Shown here one piece after another: positions 17,186 through 25,396 of a DNA stretch of 64,000 nucleotides. The notes under the pieces are model-generated. The model made no database searches, had not been told where the DNA came from, and saw only the letters and a list, made by a program, of their open reading frames with translations. The stretch lies in the NCBI RefSeq assembly GCF_018982945.1, contig NZ_JABRXE010000001.1, positions 1-64,000 on the forward strand, in the 5' to 3' direction. Source of the DNA: Anaerostipes faecalis (GTDB lineage Bacteria > Bacillota > Clostridia > Lachnospirales > Lachnospiraceae). Position numbers and translations under genes: made by a program. The number at the start of each line of letters is the position of its first letter. Within the stretch, counting starts at the first letter, position 1.

Positions 17186-17296
17186 ATCAAAAATATTGCC
17201 TTTTCCGTAGCGAGGCTGTATCATCAAGAAAAGAATTATCAGTATTATTTTGAAAAGATGCAGAAGCGACTAAGGAAGGAGGGAGGATTTGAATAA
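17186..17296 (+). pseudogene. C-terminal gene fragment
   Basis: An open frame after a TGA at 17183 reads IAFSVARLYHQEKNY and ends at TAA 17294-17296 with KRLRKEGGFE. It has no usable start codon. It carries a GGAGG that serves the next gene, whose TTG start it overlaps by a few bases. It looks like the tail of a longer gene lost by deletion; the family is not recognisable. Confidence 0.4.
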
Positions 17297-17483
17297 GGAA
17301 TTTGAACGCTGCTGCACATTTCTTGCTGAGATGATGGAAAAGTACGGTCTTGAGGTTTTGCGTGATATAGCTGTAGAGCTTCAGTTTGATCCGGAAACTT
17401 GGCATGATGATGCAGAAGGAAAAAGACTTCGGTATGAGATTTATGCGAAGAGATTTCTGGAGCGGTTTATGGAAGCAGCATAA
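17289..17483 (+). CDS. Small hypothetical protein of the mobilisation remnant
   Basis: 64 residues (NKEFERCCTFLAEMMEKYG..ERFMEAA), acidic and helical, with two adjacent Cys near the N-terminus. Start is TTG with AAGGAGG about six bases upstream. It overlaps the tail of the fragment before it, as in an operon. I do not recognise a family; its location suggests a gene of the former mobile element. Confidence 0.5.
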   Translation: MNKEFERCCTFLAEMMEKYGLEVLRDIAVELQFDPETWHDDAEGKRLRYEIYAKRFLERFMEAA

Positions 17484-17605
17484 GGATTATCGGCATCCTG
17501 CGAGAGTGGGATGTGATACATACGAAAGAGCGTTCAAAATAATAAGACTGAAAATTTACCACAGATCGATAGGTGGTATAGAAATAGTCGGGTTGATAGT
17601 GTAGT

Positions 17606-17632
17606 CCTCCACCAGTAACGGTGGAGGTTTTT
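17606..17632 (+). terminator. Intrinsic terminator
   Basis: CCTCCACC (17606-17613) pairs with GGTGGAGG (17620-17627), six-base loop, followed by five T. It closes the mobilisation remnant. Confidence 0.85.
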
Positions 17633-17735
17633 GATTATATAGGATAATAAGAAAAGTTTTTAATATACTTTGATTCGTAAGATGGACATCCAATTTGACG
17701 GGAACCCCATTAATTCCATGGTTTTATCAGAAGGA

Positions 17736-18590
17736 TTATACTTTTTTGATAACCTTCTTTAATTCATAATAAAATATCCGGAAGTCTGTAGCATCAAGCA
17801 AATATTTCAAGGAGATTACCGTTGCAAATAAATCAGACTTTCCCTGCTGATATCTGGAATTTACTTTTGGAATATGCAATTTCTTGTGAGCAATAAGGTC
17901 AGGAATGGAATCCTGAGTTTTGGCATTGAACAAACGATTACCATGTGCACAGATATTACGGTATTTAGTGAGAATAACCAACATCTTTCCAAGTTCATTT
18001 CTTCCGATGTGATGGAAGTCGTTGCAAACAAGGGTTTTACAATGTCCTTTTAAATATCTATACATACTGGCAGTTTCACCAATTGTAAGGTCTGTTGTAA
18101 GAACCCACAAAGGTACATCCTGATAAGTGTTCATATAATGTGCGACCTGCGGCGATGGGTGACGCCCATTAATTTTCCCATTCATCTTGCGAAAAAGGTA
18201 TTGTACATCGGATAGATGATTACCATAGTCGTAATTATTGATGTTCTGATAAAAAGCAATGCCATTACCATATGTATTGCTAAAGTGATAAGAGATGGAA
18301 GACTTTACATGTTTTTCAAAGATTAATATATATTTTAAGAATACATCTCTTAATTCAGCATCAAATAGATACAAATTATAGATATCATCAAAGGTAGTAC
18401 CAGGATAAAAGTTATTTGTAGCAGGGTCTTTGAAAATATCCTTGTATCCATTGATGAGACCATAGTAACTGACTTTTTCAAGAGCTGTTATTGCAGAAAC
18501 CTCATCGTTTATGAATAACTGTTTTTGCTTTAGATATTTAATTTGTGCCTGATAATCTAAAAAAGGCTTCTTTTGTAGATTGTTAGCCAT
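17736..18590 (-). CDS. Abi_2 family abortive-infection protein (AbiD/AbiF-like, HEPN)
   Basis: 284 residues, the usual length of Abi_2 proteins. The N-terminus shows the family pattern (QIKYLKQKQLFIND, then YYGLINGYKDIF). Near the C-terminus, KYRNICAHGNRLF (Arg211, His216) is the R-x4-H motif of HEPN ribonuclease domains. Members are anti-phage or toxin proteins thought to cut RNA. GAGGGTG precedes the ATG. The frame is intact, unlike the neighbouring restriction and mobilisation genes. The leader contains a compact structured RNA unit with its own promoter and terminator, as in type III toxin-antitoxin-like loci. Confidence 0.88.
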   Translation of the reverse strand: MANNLQKKPFLDYQAQIKYLKQKQLFINDEVSAITALEKVSYYGLINGYKDIFKDPATNNFYPGTTFDDIYNLYLFDAELRDVFLKYILIFEKHVKSSISYHFSNTYGNGIAFYQNINNYDYGNHLSDVQYLFRKMNGKINGRHPSPQVAHYMNTYQDVPLWVLTTDLTIGETASMYRYLKGHCKTLVCNDFHHIGRNELGKMLVILTKYRNICAHGNRLFNAKTQDSIPDLIAHKKLHIPKVNSRYQQGKSDLFATVISLKYLLDATDFRIFYYELKKVIKKV

Positions 18591-18619
18591 AAAAACACCC
18601 TCGATAAATTCTGTATAAA

Positions 18620-18686
18620 TAACAAAACGGCCCCCGCAGGAGCCGCTCGGGTTACGGGCTTCTCAAGTTTCCGTAACTCATTCACT
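18620..18686 (-). ncRNA. AbiF-type structured RNA upstream of the Abi_2 gene
   Basis: From the predicted start near 18686 a short RNA of about 65 bases can be drawn. GTTACGG (18677-18671) pairs with CCGTAAC (18657-18651) over a purine-rich loop. CGGCTCC then pairs with GGGGCCG (18645-18628, one G-U) around TGCG, followed by TTTTGTT, a proper terminator. It lies directly before the Abi_2 reading frame. I recall a conserved RNA motif named for its association with abiF genes; this fits in position and in the GUUACGG..CCGUAAC hairpin, but I could not run the covariance model. Confidence 0.7.
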
Positions 18687-18692
18687 ACGGAA

Positions 18693-18721
18693 AGTATAAG
18701 TCATTCCGGACAGAATGTCAA
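18693..18721 (-). promoter_or_regulatory. Promoter of the Abi-associated RNA
   Basis: On the minus strand TTGACA (18721-18716) and TATACT (18698-18693) are separated by exactly 17 bases. The predicted start falls just before the GUUACGG hairpin. Confidence 0.8.
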
Positions 18722-18773
18722 ATGCTTTTTGGTAGTGATTATATGATATGCAACTCTTGAAATAATTATAACA

Positions 18774-18787
18774 CAAACAAATGTTCG
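18774..18787. promoter_or_regulatory. LexA-like box (weak candidate)
   Basis: The minus strand reads CGAACATTTGTTTG, close to the Gram-positive LexA consensus CGAACATATGTTCG. It lies between the Abi RNA promoter and the rightward gene. One such match in AT-rich DNA is weak evidence. Confidence 0.25.
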
Positions 18788-18815
18788 AAACAAGAAAAAA
18801 TATGATTGAAATATA

Positions 18816-18848
18816 GTTGGAACAGATGTATATTTTTGTTGGGACAAT
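18816..18848 (+). promoter_or_regulatory. Shared GTTGGAACA/GTTGGGACAAT box, copy 1
   Basis: GTTGGAACA (18816-18824) and GTTGGGACAAT (18838-18848) are direct repeats about 22 bases apart, roughly two helix turns, upstream of the 106-residue protein gene. A near copy lies at 25904-25936. Possible activator or repressor site; no regulator is assigned. Confidence 0.35.
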
Positions 18849-18893
18849 AGGGAAGTGTATGAATTTGATAACATAAGATCGGAGGATGTTTAC

Positions 18894-19214
18894 ATGGAAG
18901 TTTCAAAAAGTGATTGGAAATTATTCAGAACACGCATTACTGAATGGCAGGAAGCCTATATGGAACGCTTAGTGAAAGAATATATTGATATGTTGAAGGA
19001 AACCGGAAACGCCTCGGATAAGTTCTGGAAACTGGAAGAGCGAATAAAGAAGGATAAGAAACATCCTGGAGTTATGCTTGAATTAAGCAAAGGAAATATG
19101 ATTTTCGATATTGTGGCACTGATCAATAGTGGTGTGATTACGAAGGATGATTTAGCTGGGTTTAGTAATGATTTAGAAGAAAAATTGGATTTTTTTCTCG
19201 GTAGGGAGGGGTAA
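18894..19214 (+). CDS. Uncharacterised small protein
   Basis: 106 residues from the ATG at 18894 (GGAGG eight bases upstream); the frame is open back to 18855 without a ribosome site. Mostly helical and charged (SDWKLFRTRITEWQEAYMERLVKEY), with no membrane segment or catalytic motif. I have the impression of similar proteins with a DWK..WQE..YME start in Firmicute accessory regions, but no function is known to me. A second small gene follows after two bases, so the two probably form a pair. Confidence 0.6.
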   Translation: MEVSKSDWKLFRTRITEWQEAYMERLVKEYIDMLKETGNASDKFWKLEERIKKDKKHPGVMLELSKGNMIFDIVALINSGVITKDDLAGFSNDLEEKLDFFLGREG

Positions 19215-19216
19215 AC

Positions 19217-19396
19217 ATGGCTATTACTGAAAGAGATGAAGAAAGAGTTGAATATGCTTTTGTTATGGCTTTTTTGCCAGATTTACCAGAGAATGACGAA
19301 ACAGCTGATAAAGCGTTGGAAGCATTGTACTGGTCAACCTTTTTGGTAACACTTTGTTCGAAAAATAATCTAATGAAAACGCGCTTCCATCAGTGA
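19217..19396 (+). CDS. Small acidic protein, partner of the preceding gene, possibly truncated
   Basis: 59 residues (AITERDEERVEYAF..) starting two bases after the previous stop, with GGGAGG about eight bases before the ATG. The first 45 residues look like a normal soluble acidic protein; the end (CSKNNLMKTRFHQ) differs in character and runs into AT-rich DNA without genes, so the C-terminus may have been replaced by a deletion or frameshift. Family not recognised. Confidence 0.5.
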   Translation: MAITERDEERVEYAFVMAFLPDLPENDETADKALEALYWSTFLVTLCSKNNLMKTRFHQ

Positions 19397-19780
19397 TAAA
19401 TAATGATTGTAAGAATAGGGTCTCACATAATTGTACCAATTGATATATCTTTTTGTCATCTCTCATCGAGCATTTCTACACTTCCAAAAGTAAATCGGTA
19501 ATAGAAACAGCTGCAGAACATAACAAAATCCCAACAAATGAATTCACTGTAACGTACTGACATAATTATTAGTACTCCTTGGATAATAAATATTATATAT
19601 CTATAGCATATGATCCAAGATGATGATTTTTGTGTTTCTGATTTCTCTCATAAAAAAACCTCTATTTTTGTATTGGTTTCCTGGGCAGTTCGTGCCATAT
19701 TGTATTTGCATTTTATAAAAATAAAGAGTATTCTGATTTATTAAAGAAGAGTGATGAAAGAAAGGAGTGTGAGAGATCCT
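19397..19780. other. Gene-poor AT-rich stretch closing the accessory island
   Basis: No gene of normal length is visible. It contains one very short minus-strand frame with a good ribosome site (19456-19563, listed separately). The sequence otherwise looks like decayed DNA between the island and corA. Confidence 0.5.
19456..19563 (-). CDS. Possible 35-residue hydrophobic peptide
   Basis: ATG at 19563 with AAGGAG ten bases upstream, encoding a short aromatic/hydrophobic peptide (start MSVRYSEFICWDF). Its size and hydrophobicity recall the short toxic peptides annotated as holin-like in Firmicutes, but there is no charged C-terminal tail and no antitoxin RNA was found. It may be chance. Confidence 0.2.
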   Translation of the reverse strand: MSVRYSEFICWDFVMFCSCFYYRFTFGSVEMLDER

Positions 19781-20638
19781 ATGGTAAAGTTACAGTTTCT
19801 TACGATTATGCAGGAAGATGAATTTCGTGAATTGAAGAAGGATTTTCCACATGATAAAGAATTTTTACACAGTATCGGATCAATCCGGTATTGTAAGGCA
19901 GAAGTGTTTCGGGATTGTATTCTGGGAACTTTGCGGATTCCAGGAAAAAATGAAAAACGTACACCACAGATTGTCTTTGGATTTTACCTGACAGATAAAG
20001 AACTTTTTTTGATTGGGTGCAGTGGAGATTTGAAGCACTGGGTAGAAAAAAAGGAAGATCAGTTTCAGGAACTGAAATCGCCAGATCAGTGCCTTCTTCA
20101 GATAATGGAGTTGATGATTGAAAATGATATTCTGTATCTGTTACATCTGGAAAAAGAGATTGAAAAGATGGAGGATCAGCTTATAAAAGGTGTTCCGGAT
20201 GATTTCTTTACGGTTCTTACAAGGTATCGTCAGAAGCTTTCTGAGCTGAATGCTTATTATGAGCAGTTGACTGTGATCGGTGACTTACTCCAGTCTCAAG
20301 ATGGACTTTCTATCATCCATAATGCAGAACAGTGGAATCGTTACGCACTTCGGACAGAACGATTGCAAAACCATGTACATTTGCTTCGGGAAAATATACT
20401 GCAGTTACGTGAACTGTATCAGTCGCAGCAGGATGCACAGCAGAACAAGGTCATGTGTATTCTGACAGTTGTCACAACGTTATTCCTCCCGCTGACACTT
20501 TTGACTGGGTGGTATGGTATGAATTTTGTCCATATGCCGGAATTGCAGTGGAAATATGGATATGTTACAGTGATTGTTATTGCAGTTATAACGATTATTC
20601 TTGAAATCATTTATTTTAAAAAGAAAAAATTGTTGTAG
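19781..20638 (+). CDS. corA: CorA-family divalent cation transporter
   Basis: 285 residues from the ATG at 19781; starts at 19751/19754 in the same frame are also possible because the AGGAG at 19763 is rather far from 19781. A large cytoplasmic alpha/beta domain with long helices is followed by two C-terminal membrane helices. Between them lies the selectivity motif Y-GMN in LTGWYGMNFVHMPEL. It imports (or equilibrates) Mg2+ or a related metal; metal choice is not predictable. Single-gene unit followed by a strong hairpin. Confidence 0.9.
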   Translation: MVKLQFLTIMQEDEFRELKKDFPHDKEFLHSIGSIRYCKAEVFRDCILGTLRIPGKNEKRTPQIVFGFYLTDKELFLIGCSGDLKHWVEKKEDQFQELKSPDQCLLQIMELMIENDILYLLHLEKEIEKMEDQLIKGVPDDFFTVLTRYRQKLSELNAYYEQLTVIGDLLQSQDGLSIIHNAEQWNRYALRTERLQNHVHLLRENILQLRELYQSQQDAQQNKVMCILTVVTTLFLPLTLLTGWYGMNFVHMPELQWKYGYVTVIVIAVITIILEIIYFKKKKLL

Positions 20639-20766
20639 AAAATATGTGATCATCCACAGGAAGAAAAAGGCATAGTGATTGGCATTAGCCTGAATTTCAA
20701 GAAAATGGCTCCTGAATGTAGGAAAACCTCAGTTCAGGGTCATTTTTCTTTACTCTAAACCGGAAA

Positions 20767-20797
20767 AAGGAGAAATGTCATTATGTCATTTCTCCTT
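20767..20797. terminator. Bidirectional terminator between corA and the EFR1 gene
   Basis: AAGGAGAAATG (20767-20777) pairs perfectly with CATTTCTCCTT (20787-20797). A weaker hairpin with TTTTTC lies just upstream near 20710-20750. Confidence 0.75.
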
Positions 20798-20851
20798 AAG
20801 TTATAAATATACATGATATGATTTTGCAAGAATGATGAACCGGAAGTGGAA

Positions 20852-21613
20852 CTAAATGAATAGTTCATTACTCTTTTTTTCTGAGCAGGCTTTTTTGATT
20901 GCTACTGAAGCTATGGCTACCATTGCTTTATTAACTTTTCGTGCATGGTTTGGGCAGTTTGAAACACAACGCATACAGGAAATGCACTTCTTGCTGTCAG
21001 CGGATTTCAGTTGATCCATATTAATTGCCTGAACCGGACACTGTCTGGCACATAGGCCACATTTTATACAGGAAGAATCTGCTTTTGGAACAAGTCCTGC
21101 ACTGCCGGCTTTTTTGTATGGTCTGTTGCCCGGGATATCCGGTTTTGTAGTATCATGTTTTTCAACTTTGTCTTTGATCTTCAATGCAAAGTCTTTCAGC
21201 TGGGAAACATCGGATTCATCCGGTCTATTTGTTGCATATTGATGCATGATGGAATGTTCTGCTACAGCAGAAATCGCAGCGATTACCTGAAAACCACTTT
21301 TCACTGCAGCATCCTCCATTTCGACTAGCGAATCTTCATAAGCGCGGTTTCCGTAAACACAGACAATAATACATTTGGCATTGTTCCCTTTTGCCTCATT
21401 GAGACGTTGAACAGCAATTGAAGGAACACGTCCACCAAAAGATGGCATAGCAATCAAAACAACATCATCATCTTGAAAACTGTATTGTGAAAAATCAGTT
21501 TCCGGGTTTGAAAGATCGATAGTATCTACGGATGATGACAAATGCGTTGTGATAGCATCAGCTACTTTTTTAGTTCCACCAGTTGGACTGAAAATAAATT
21601 GTATATATCTCAT
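20852..21613 (-). CDS. EFR1-type flavodoxin-ferredoxin fusion protein
   Basis: 253 residues. The N-terminal flavodoxin-like domain opens with the FMN phosphate loop FSPTGGTKKVADA. The C-terminus carries two [4Fe-4S] clusters: CIKCGLCARQCP and CISCMRCVSNCP. Such fusions shuttle electrons in anaerobes. It is divergent from an Rrf2-type regulator gene, with two dyad sequences in the gap, so the regulator probably controls it. Confidence 0.9.
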   Translation of the reverse strand: MRYIQFIFSPTGGTKKVADAITTHLSSSVDTIDLSNPETDFSQYSFQDDDVVLIAMPSFGGRVPSIAVQRLNEAKGNNAKCIIVCVYGNRAYEDSLVEMEDAAVKSGFQVIAAISAVAEHSIMHQYATNRPDESDVSQLKDFALKIKDKVEKHDTTKPDIPGNRPYKKAGSAGLVPKADSSCIKCGLCARQCPVQAINMDQLKSADSKKCISCMRCVSNCPNHARKVNKAMVAIASVAIKKACSEKKSNELFI

Positions 21614-21627
21614 ATTATATCCCTCTT

Positions 21628-21695
21628 GTGTAATTTTTAAATTTACACCTTGGTTCTATATTATCTTATAGGTGATGTAGTGTCAATATTTACAC
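21628..21695. promoter_or_regulatory. Two dyads, probable Rrf2-type operators
   Basis: GTGTAA (21628-21633) is inverted as TTACAC (21643-21648), and GTGT (21680-21683) as ACAC (21692-21695) in an AT-rich centre. Both share the half-site GTGTAAAT. They lie between the EFR1 gene and the divergent regulator. Confidence 0.6.
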
Positions 21696-21739
21696 CAAAG
21701 AAAGACTATGTTAACATAACAGATATCCAGGAGGTTTGT

Positions 21740-22177
21740 ATGCATATCAGTAATAAATGTTCTATTGCAATTCATTGTTTGATTTTTATAAATGAATATG
21801 GTAAGGATAAAAAAGTAACAAGTGAACTTTTATCTCTTTCCACCGGTTGTAATCCAGTCACAATTCGTACCATTATGAGTGCACTGAAGAAAGATGGTAT
21901 TATTTCTGTAAGATTTGGTACTGGTGGTACAATGTTAAACTGTCCTTTTGAGGAGATTTCTTTATATCGGATATGTATGGCAGTTGAACCAAATGCTATA
22001 AAAAAAATAATGGGTGTCCATTCTTCACCTTCACCTTTTTGTCCGGTTGGAAGAAATATTAAAAGTGTACTAGATACCACATATAAATCTTTACAGGAAG
22101 ATATCATCAACAGTATGAAATCTATTACATTGAAAAATTTCTTAGACGAATATCATGAAACCAGGACTGTAAAATAA
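21740..22177 (+). CDS. Rrf2-family transcriptional regulator
   Basis: About 145 residues from the ATG at 21740, which has AGGAGG five bases upstream; the frame is open further upstream but crosses the operators. The winged helix is clear (SIAIHCLIFINEYG, then TGCNPVTIRTIMSALKKDGII and an RFGTGGTML wing). Cysteines are present (CPFEE, RICMA, SPFCPVG), but their spacing does not clearly match the cluster of IscR/NsrR. It probably represses itself and the divergent EFR1 gene. Confidence 0.85.
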   Translation: MHISNKCSIAIHCLIFINEYGKDKKVTSELLSLSTGCNPVTIRTIMSALKKDGIISVRFGTGGTMLNCPFEEISLYRICMAVEPNAIKKIMGVHSSPSPFCPVGRNIKSVLDTTYKSLQEDIINSMKSITLKNFLDEYHETRTVK

Positions 22178-22204
22178 AGGCTGATATTATGAGATAAAGT
22201 TATC

Positions 22205-22291
22205 TTGACATTAATATCCTACAAGTGTAAGATATTAATAGGAAAGAGAAACAAAGCGAAAATTTTTTTGTTTTTAAATCTTACAACTGTA
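22205..22291 (+). promoter_or_regulatory. Promoter with two BlaI-type operators
   Basis: TTGACA (22205-22210) and TAAGAT (22228-22233) are 17 bases apart. The dyad TACAAGTGTA (22220-22229) overlaps the spacer and -10, and a second one, TACAACTGTA (22282-22291), lies downstream. Both match the TACA-n2-TGTA core of BlaI/MecI sites, with extended flanking symmetry (ATCTTACA..). Confidence 0.8.
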
Positions 22292-22318
22292 GGATTTAAA
22301 GGCAAAGAGGAGGTTAGG

Positions 22319-23569
22319 ATGAAAAGAAAAATCAGATGTAAGAAAAAAATTATATATATAATTATGATACTGATGGTTGTTGCTATTTTTTGTATTTATC
22401 AAAAAAGTATAGAATTGTCCCAAAAACGTTCTACGGAGATAATTCGTTTGAAAGAAAAAATAAAAAAAGCCAAGAAACGGGGATATGATATTCCAATAGA
22501 GGAGAAAGAAAAAAAAGAATCAGAAAATGATTGTAAAAAAGTTATGGAACTTACCAGAGATATTTATAAAAATGCAGAGAAAGGAACTGCATTAAATGTT
22601 GTATTATCGGATAATACGATTTTGAAAATGAGGGACAAATTAAAGAAGACAAAGTGTCCGGTAACCACAACGGTATTTTATTCTGATATGGGAAATTATC
22701 AAAATATGGATCGCTTTCTAAAGGAGTCTGTAAAAGGGGAAAAAGGATCTATTGTGGCGTATAATATATGTTCCGATGGAAGCATCGCAAGAATGAAGTA
22801 TATATTTGATGGGACCTGCATGTATCTTCTCAATACAAATGTAATATGGAATAAAAATTATGATCTTCAGATGACCTATATTTCATACACAAGGATAAAA
22901 GATTGGAAGTATACCCATAAGGGATGGTTCTGTTACGAATTATGTGTTCCGGAACCACCAGAAGTCAGTGAAGTTATAGATGGAAGCTGCTTAGTGAGAG
23001 TAAAGCCAATGACTGAAGAACAGCGGAGAATGTCTCAGAAATGTGTGAAGGAATTAGGTTATCAGGGAAATAATCTTTTATGTTCCAATTGGGATACAAA
23101 ACATATGCAGGATTTAGATTATAACGGAATGTTTGAATATCTATATCAAATGAAACATAAAAAGGAGTTTCCATTTGAACGATATCCGGATGGGGTGCCG
23201 AAAGAACAATTTGAGCATTTGATCATGGATTACCTTCCGATAACAGCGGAGCAAATACAAACATATGCAGTATTTGATGATAAAAAACAGACGTATCCAT
23301 TGGAACAACTAAAATGTGGTAATTATTCTCCAACTTTTTTTGGAACTTCTCTGCCGGAGGTTACGGATGTAAGAAAAAATAAGGATGGAACTGTAACCTT
23401 AACCGTTGATGCAGTATGTGACATGGTTGTATGTGATGATGCAGTGATAACCCATAAGCTTACAGTACGGTTTCAAAAAGATGGAAGTTTTCAATATCTG
23501 AGCAATAAAATTTTAAATGGTGGAATCAGGAAAATACCGGACTATCAATATCGTGTGAACAGGAAATAG
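22319..23569 (+). CDS. Exported/membrane-anchored protein under BlaI-type control (DUF6070-like)
   Basis: 416 residues from the ATG at 22319 (GAGGAGG upstream). A basic N-terminus and one hydrophobic segment (about 11-27) suggest a signal anchor; a charged coiled region (30-65) follows, then a large extracytoplasmic domain with several Cys. No catalytic motif is visible. I believe it resembles DUF6070 proteins but am not certain. Two BlaI-type dyads on its promoter and the convergent blaR1-blaI genes suggest a role in the response to cell-wall antibiotics. Its stop lies 11 bases from the blaR1 stop. Confidence 0.65.
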   Translation: MKRKIRCKKKIIYIIMILMVVAIFCIYQKSIELSQKRSTEIIRLKEKIKKAKKRGYDIPIEEKEKKESENDCKKVMELTRDIYKNAEKGTALNVVLSDNTILKMRDKLKKTKCPVTTTVFYSDMGNYQNMDRFLKESVKGEKGSIVAYNICSDGSIARMKYIFDGTCMYLLNTNVIWNKNYDLQMTYISYTRIKDWKYTHKGWFCYELCVPEPPEVSEVIDGSCLVRVKPMTEEQRRMSQKCVKELGYQGNNLLCSNWDTKHMQDLDYNGMFEYLYQMKHKKEFPFERYPDGVPKEQFEHLIMDYLPITAEQIQTYAVFDDKKQTYPLEQLKCGNYSPTFFGTSLPEVTDVRKNKDGTVTLTVDAVCDMVVCDDAVITHKLTVRFQKDGSFQYLSNKILNGGIRKIPDYQYRVNRK

Positions 23570-23580
23570 GTTATCCTTTT

Positions 23581-25386
23581 CTATTTCCATATATTCATGT
23601 CAGATAAGATAGACAGGGTTATTTTGGCTGCGTTACTTCCGGTGGCATGTTTGTCGGCTTTGATGTTTGTAGCAAAAAAGTATGTATTTCTGGATTTTTC
23701 TATATATCCAATAAACCATCCATTCACATCCATACCATCGATACGTCCTGTTCCGGTCTTTCCATAAAAACTGCCCTTTTTGGAAGAAGAAAGTAGGATA
23801 GAGTTTTTCACTGTATTGACGTTTCTGATGTCAAAGCCGAAGCTGTTATGATATAATTTCTTTAAAAGTTCAACCTGCTCTACAGGGGAAATCTTTAAGG
23901 AAGATTCCATCCAGTAGGTAGAAAGATTGCCACTGGAATTTTCATTTCCATATTTTATTTTATGGAAATAATCATTTACAGTGTGTGCTCCAAGCTGTTG
24001 ATCTATAGATTGGAAATACCAGTTAACAGAAAATCTCATTGCAGACTGTAGATTTTGATCGGCATTCCATGATGCAAATGGATAAGTTTTTTTATCCCAT
24101 ACTATGAAAGAATCCTCTGGGGTAATTATATTTTCTTCCAGACCAAACAGTGCATCATATATTTTGTAGGTGGAGTCTGGAGCAACTCTTTTAGTGGCAT
24201 GTTCCATATCATATATGTTCCAACGGTCTTTTTTTAAATTATATAAAACAAAACTTCCTTCGTATTTTCCAAAAAAAGCAGATAGATTCCTGTAGGAAAT
24301 ATTCTCGGATGAAGATTTCCAATGATAGTGGTCTTTGTCTGTTGCAGATATGGATAATATGGGACTGATCCCCAAAAGAAGAAAAAGGATCAGCATAAAA
24401 ATAAGGATGCTTTTTACATTTTTCAATAAGGTGGGTTTTTTATAAGAAGCAATATTGATAATACGACGTTTTATCTGTTTTGTGTTTCCACCAAGACTGG
24501 AAGAAAAAGGGAAAGGAACAAGGGAAATTTTTTCTGCAAAGTTAAGCAATGTATTGCCGTAATTTATATAGGAAGTTTCCTCAAGCATCTGTAAAACGGA
24601 AGTATCACAGGCAATCTCCCGGTCATTTCTCATTTCTCTTAGTGCATACCATACCAAAGGATGAAACCAGTATAATATTCCTATAAGATTCATCAGGTAG
24701 TTGGAAAAAGTATCTTTGTGTTTGTAGTGTTGCAATTCATGTAACAATATATAGCGTATGTCAGATAAGGTGCTGTCAGATATTAAATGGATCGGCAGAT
24801 AAATACATGGTTTGAACAATCCTGAAAAAACAGGAGACATTAAAAAAGCAGTGCTGTAGACAGGAATTTCTCTTGTTATTTTCATTTCTTCCATGCAGTC
24901 ATGATACAATTTGCGGATGTTTATATTCTGAAGGGGAAGAGCGGATTTTTTTAAAGTTTGCAAATGGAGAAATGATTTTACCATTAATGTAATCATCACT
25001 AGGATCCCGGAAATCCAGATGATCCATAAGATGATTCCAATGGTCGATGGAGATTTACTATGGACAGAAATTGCAAAATCATTCATCCAATTTGACAATC
25101 CGGCTGGATTTGTACTGTCTATCGCTTTTTCTTTGATAAAATCGCTATTTGATACAGAAAAAGTTTTCAGATTTATGATCCATGATAACATCCGGGAAAA
25201 ATCTAAGGAACGTAATGGGAGAAAGGGAACAGCCAAAAGTGCCAGAAGCAGAAACCACAAGTTATATTGCATCCGGCTGGTTAAATGATTTTTGAATAAT
25301 TTTCTACATATTAAAAAAAAACCGATGATAACACTGATAAATATATTACATATAAAAAAATGTACGATAAAATCAATCACATTCAT
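23581..25386 (-). CDS. blaR1: BlaR1/MecR1-family beta-lactam sensor-protease
   Basis: 601 residues, full family length. The N-terminal half has several membrane helices and an M56 zinc protease site, LLHELQHYKHKD (HELQH at 216-220), with a second conserved block NDREIACD. After the last helix (about 328-347) comes the extracellular penicillin-binding sensor: STYK (Ser405, Lys408) and the KTG motif at 543-545. Beta-lactam acylation of Ser405 should activate the protease, which inactivates BlaI. It follows blaI after ten bases. Confidence 0.93.
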   Translation of the reverse strand: MNVIDFIVHFFICNIFISVIIGFFLICRKLFKNHLTSRMQYNLWFLLLALLAVPFLPLRSLDFSRMLSWIINLKTFSVSNSDFIKEKAIDSTNPAGLSNWMNDFAISVHSKSPSTIGIILWIIWISGILVMITLMVKSFLHLQTLKKSALPLQNINIRKLYHDCMEEMKITREIPVYSTAFLMSPVFSGLFKPCIYLPIHLISDSTLSDIRYILLHELQHYKHKDTFSNYLMNLIGILYWFHPLVWYALREMRNDREIACDTSVLQMLEETSYINYGNTLLNFAEKISLVPFPFSSSLGGNTKQIKRRIINIASYKKPTLLKNVKSILIFMLILFLLLGISPILSISATDKDHYHWKSSSENISYRNLSAFFGKYEGSFVLYNLKKDRWNIYDMEHATKRVAPDSTYKIYDALFGLEENIITPEDSFIVWDKKTYPFASWNADQNLQSAMRFSVNWYFQSIDQQLGAHTVNDYFHKIKYGNENSSGNLSTYWMESSLKISPVEQVELLKKLYHNSFGFDIRNVNTVKNSILLSSSKKGSFYGKTGTGRIDGMDVNGWFIGYIEKSRNTYFFATNIKADKHATGSNAAKITLSILSDMNIWK

Positions 25387-25396
25387 GATCTCCCTT

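Noticed and set aside
22319-23569. Gene at 22319 as a beta-lactamase or penicillin-binding protein
   Set aside because: No S-x-x-K, S-D-N or K-T-G motif set is present; only its regulation points to cell-wall antibiotics.
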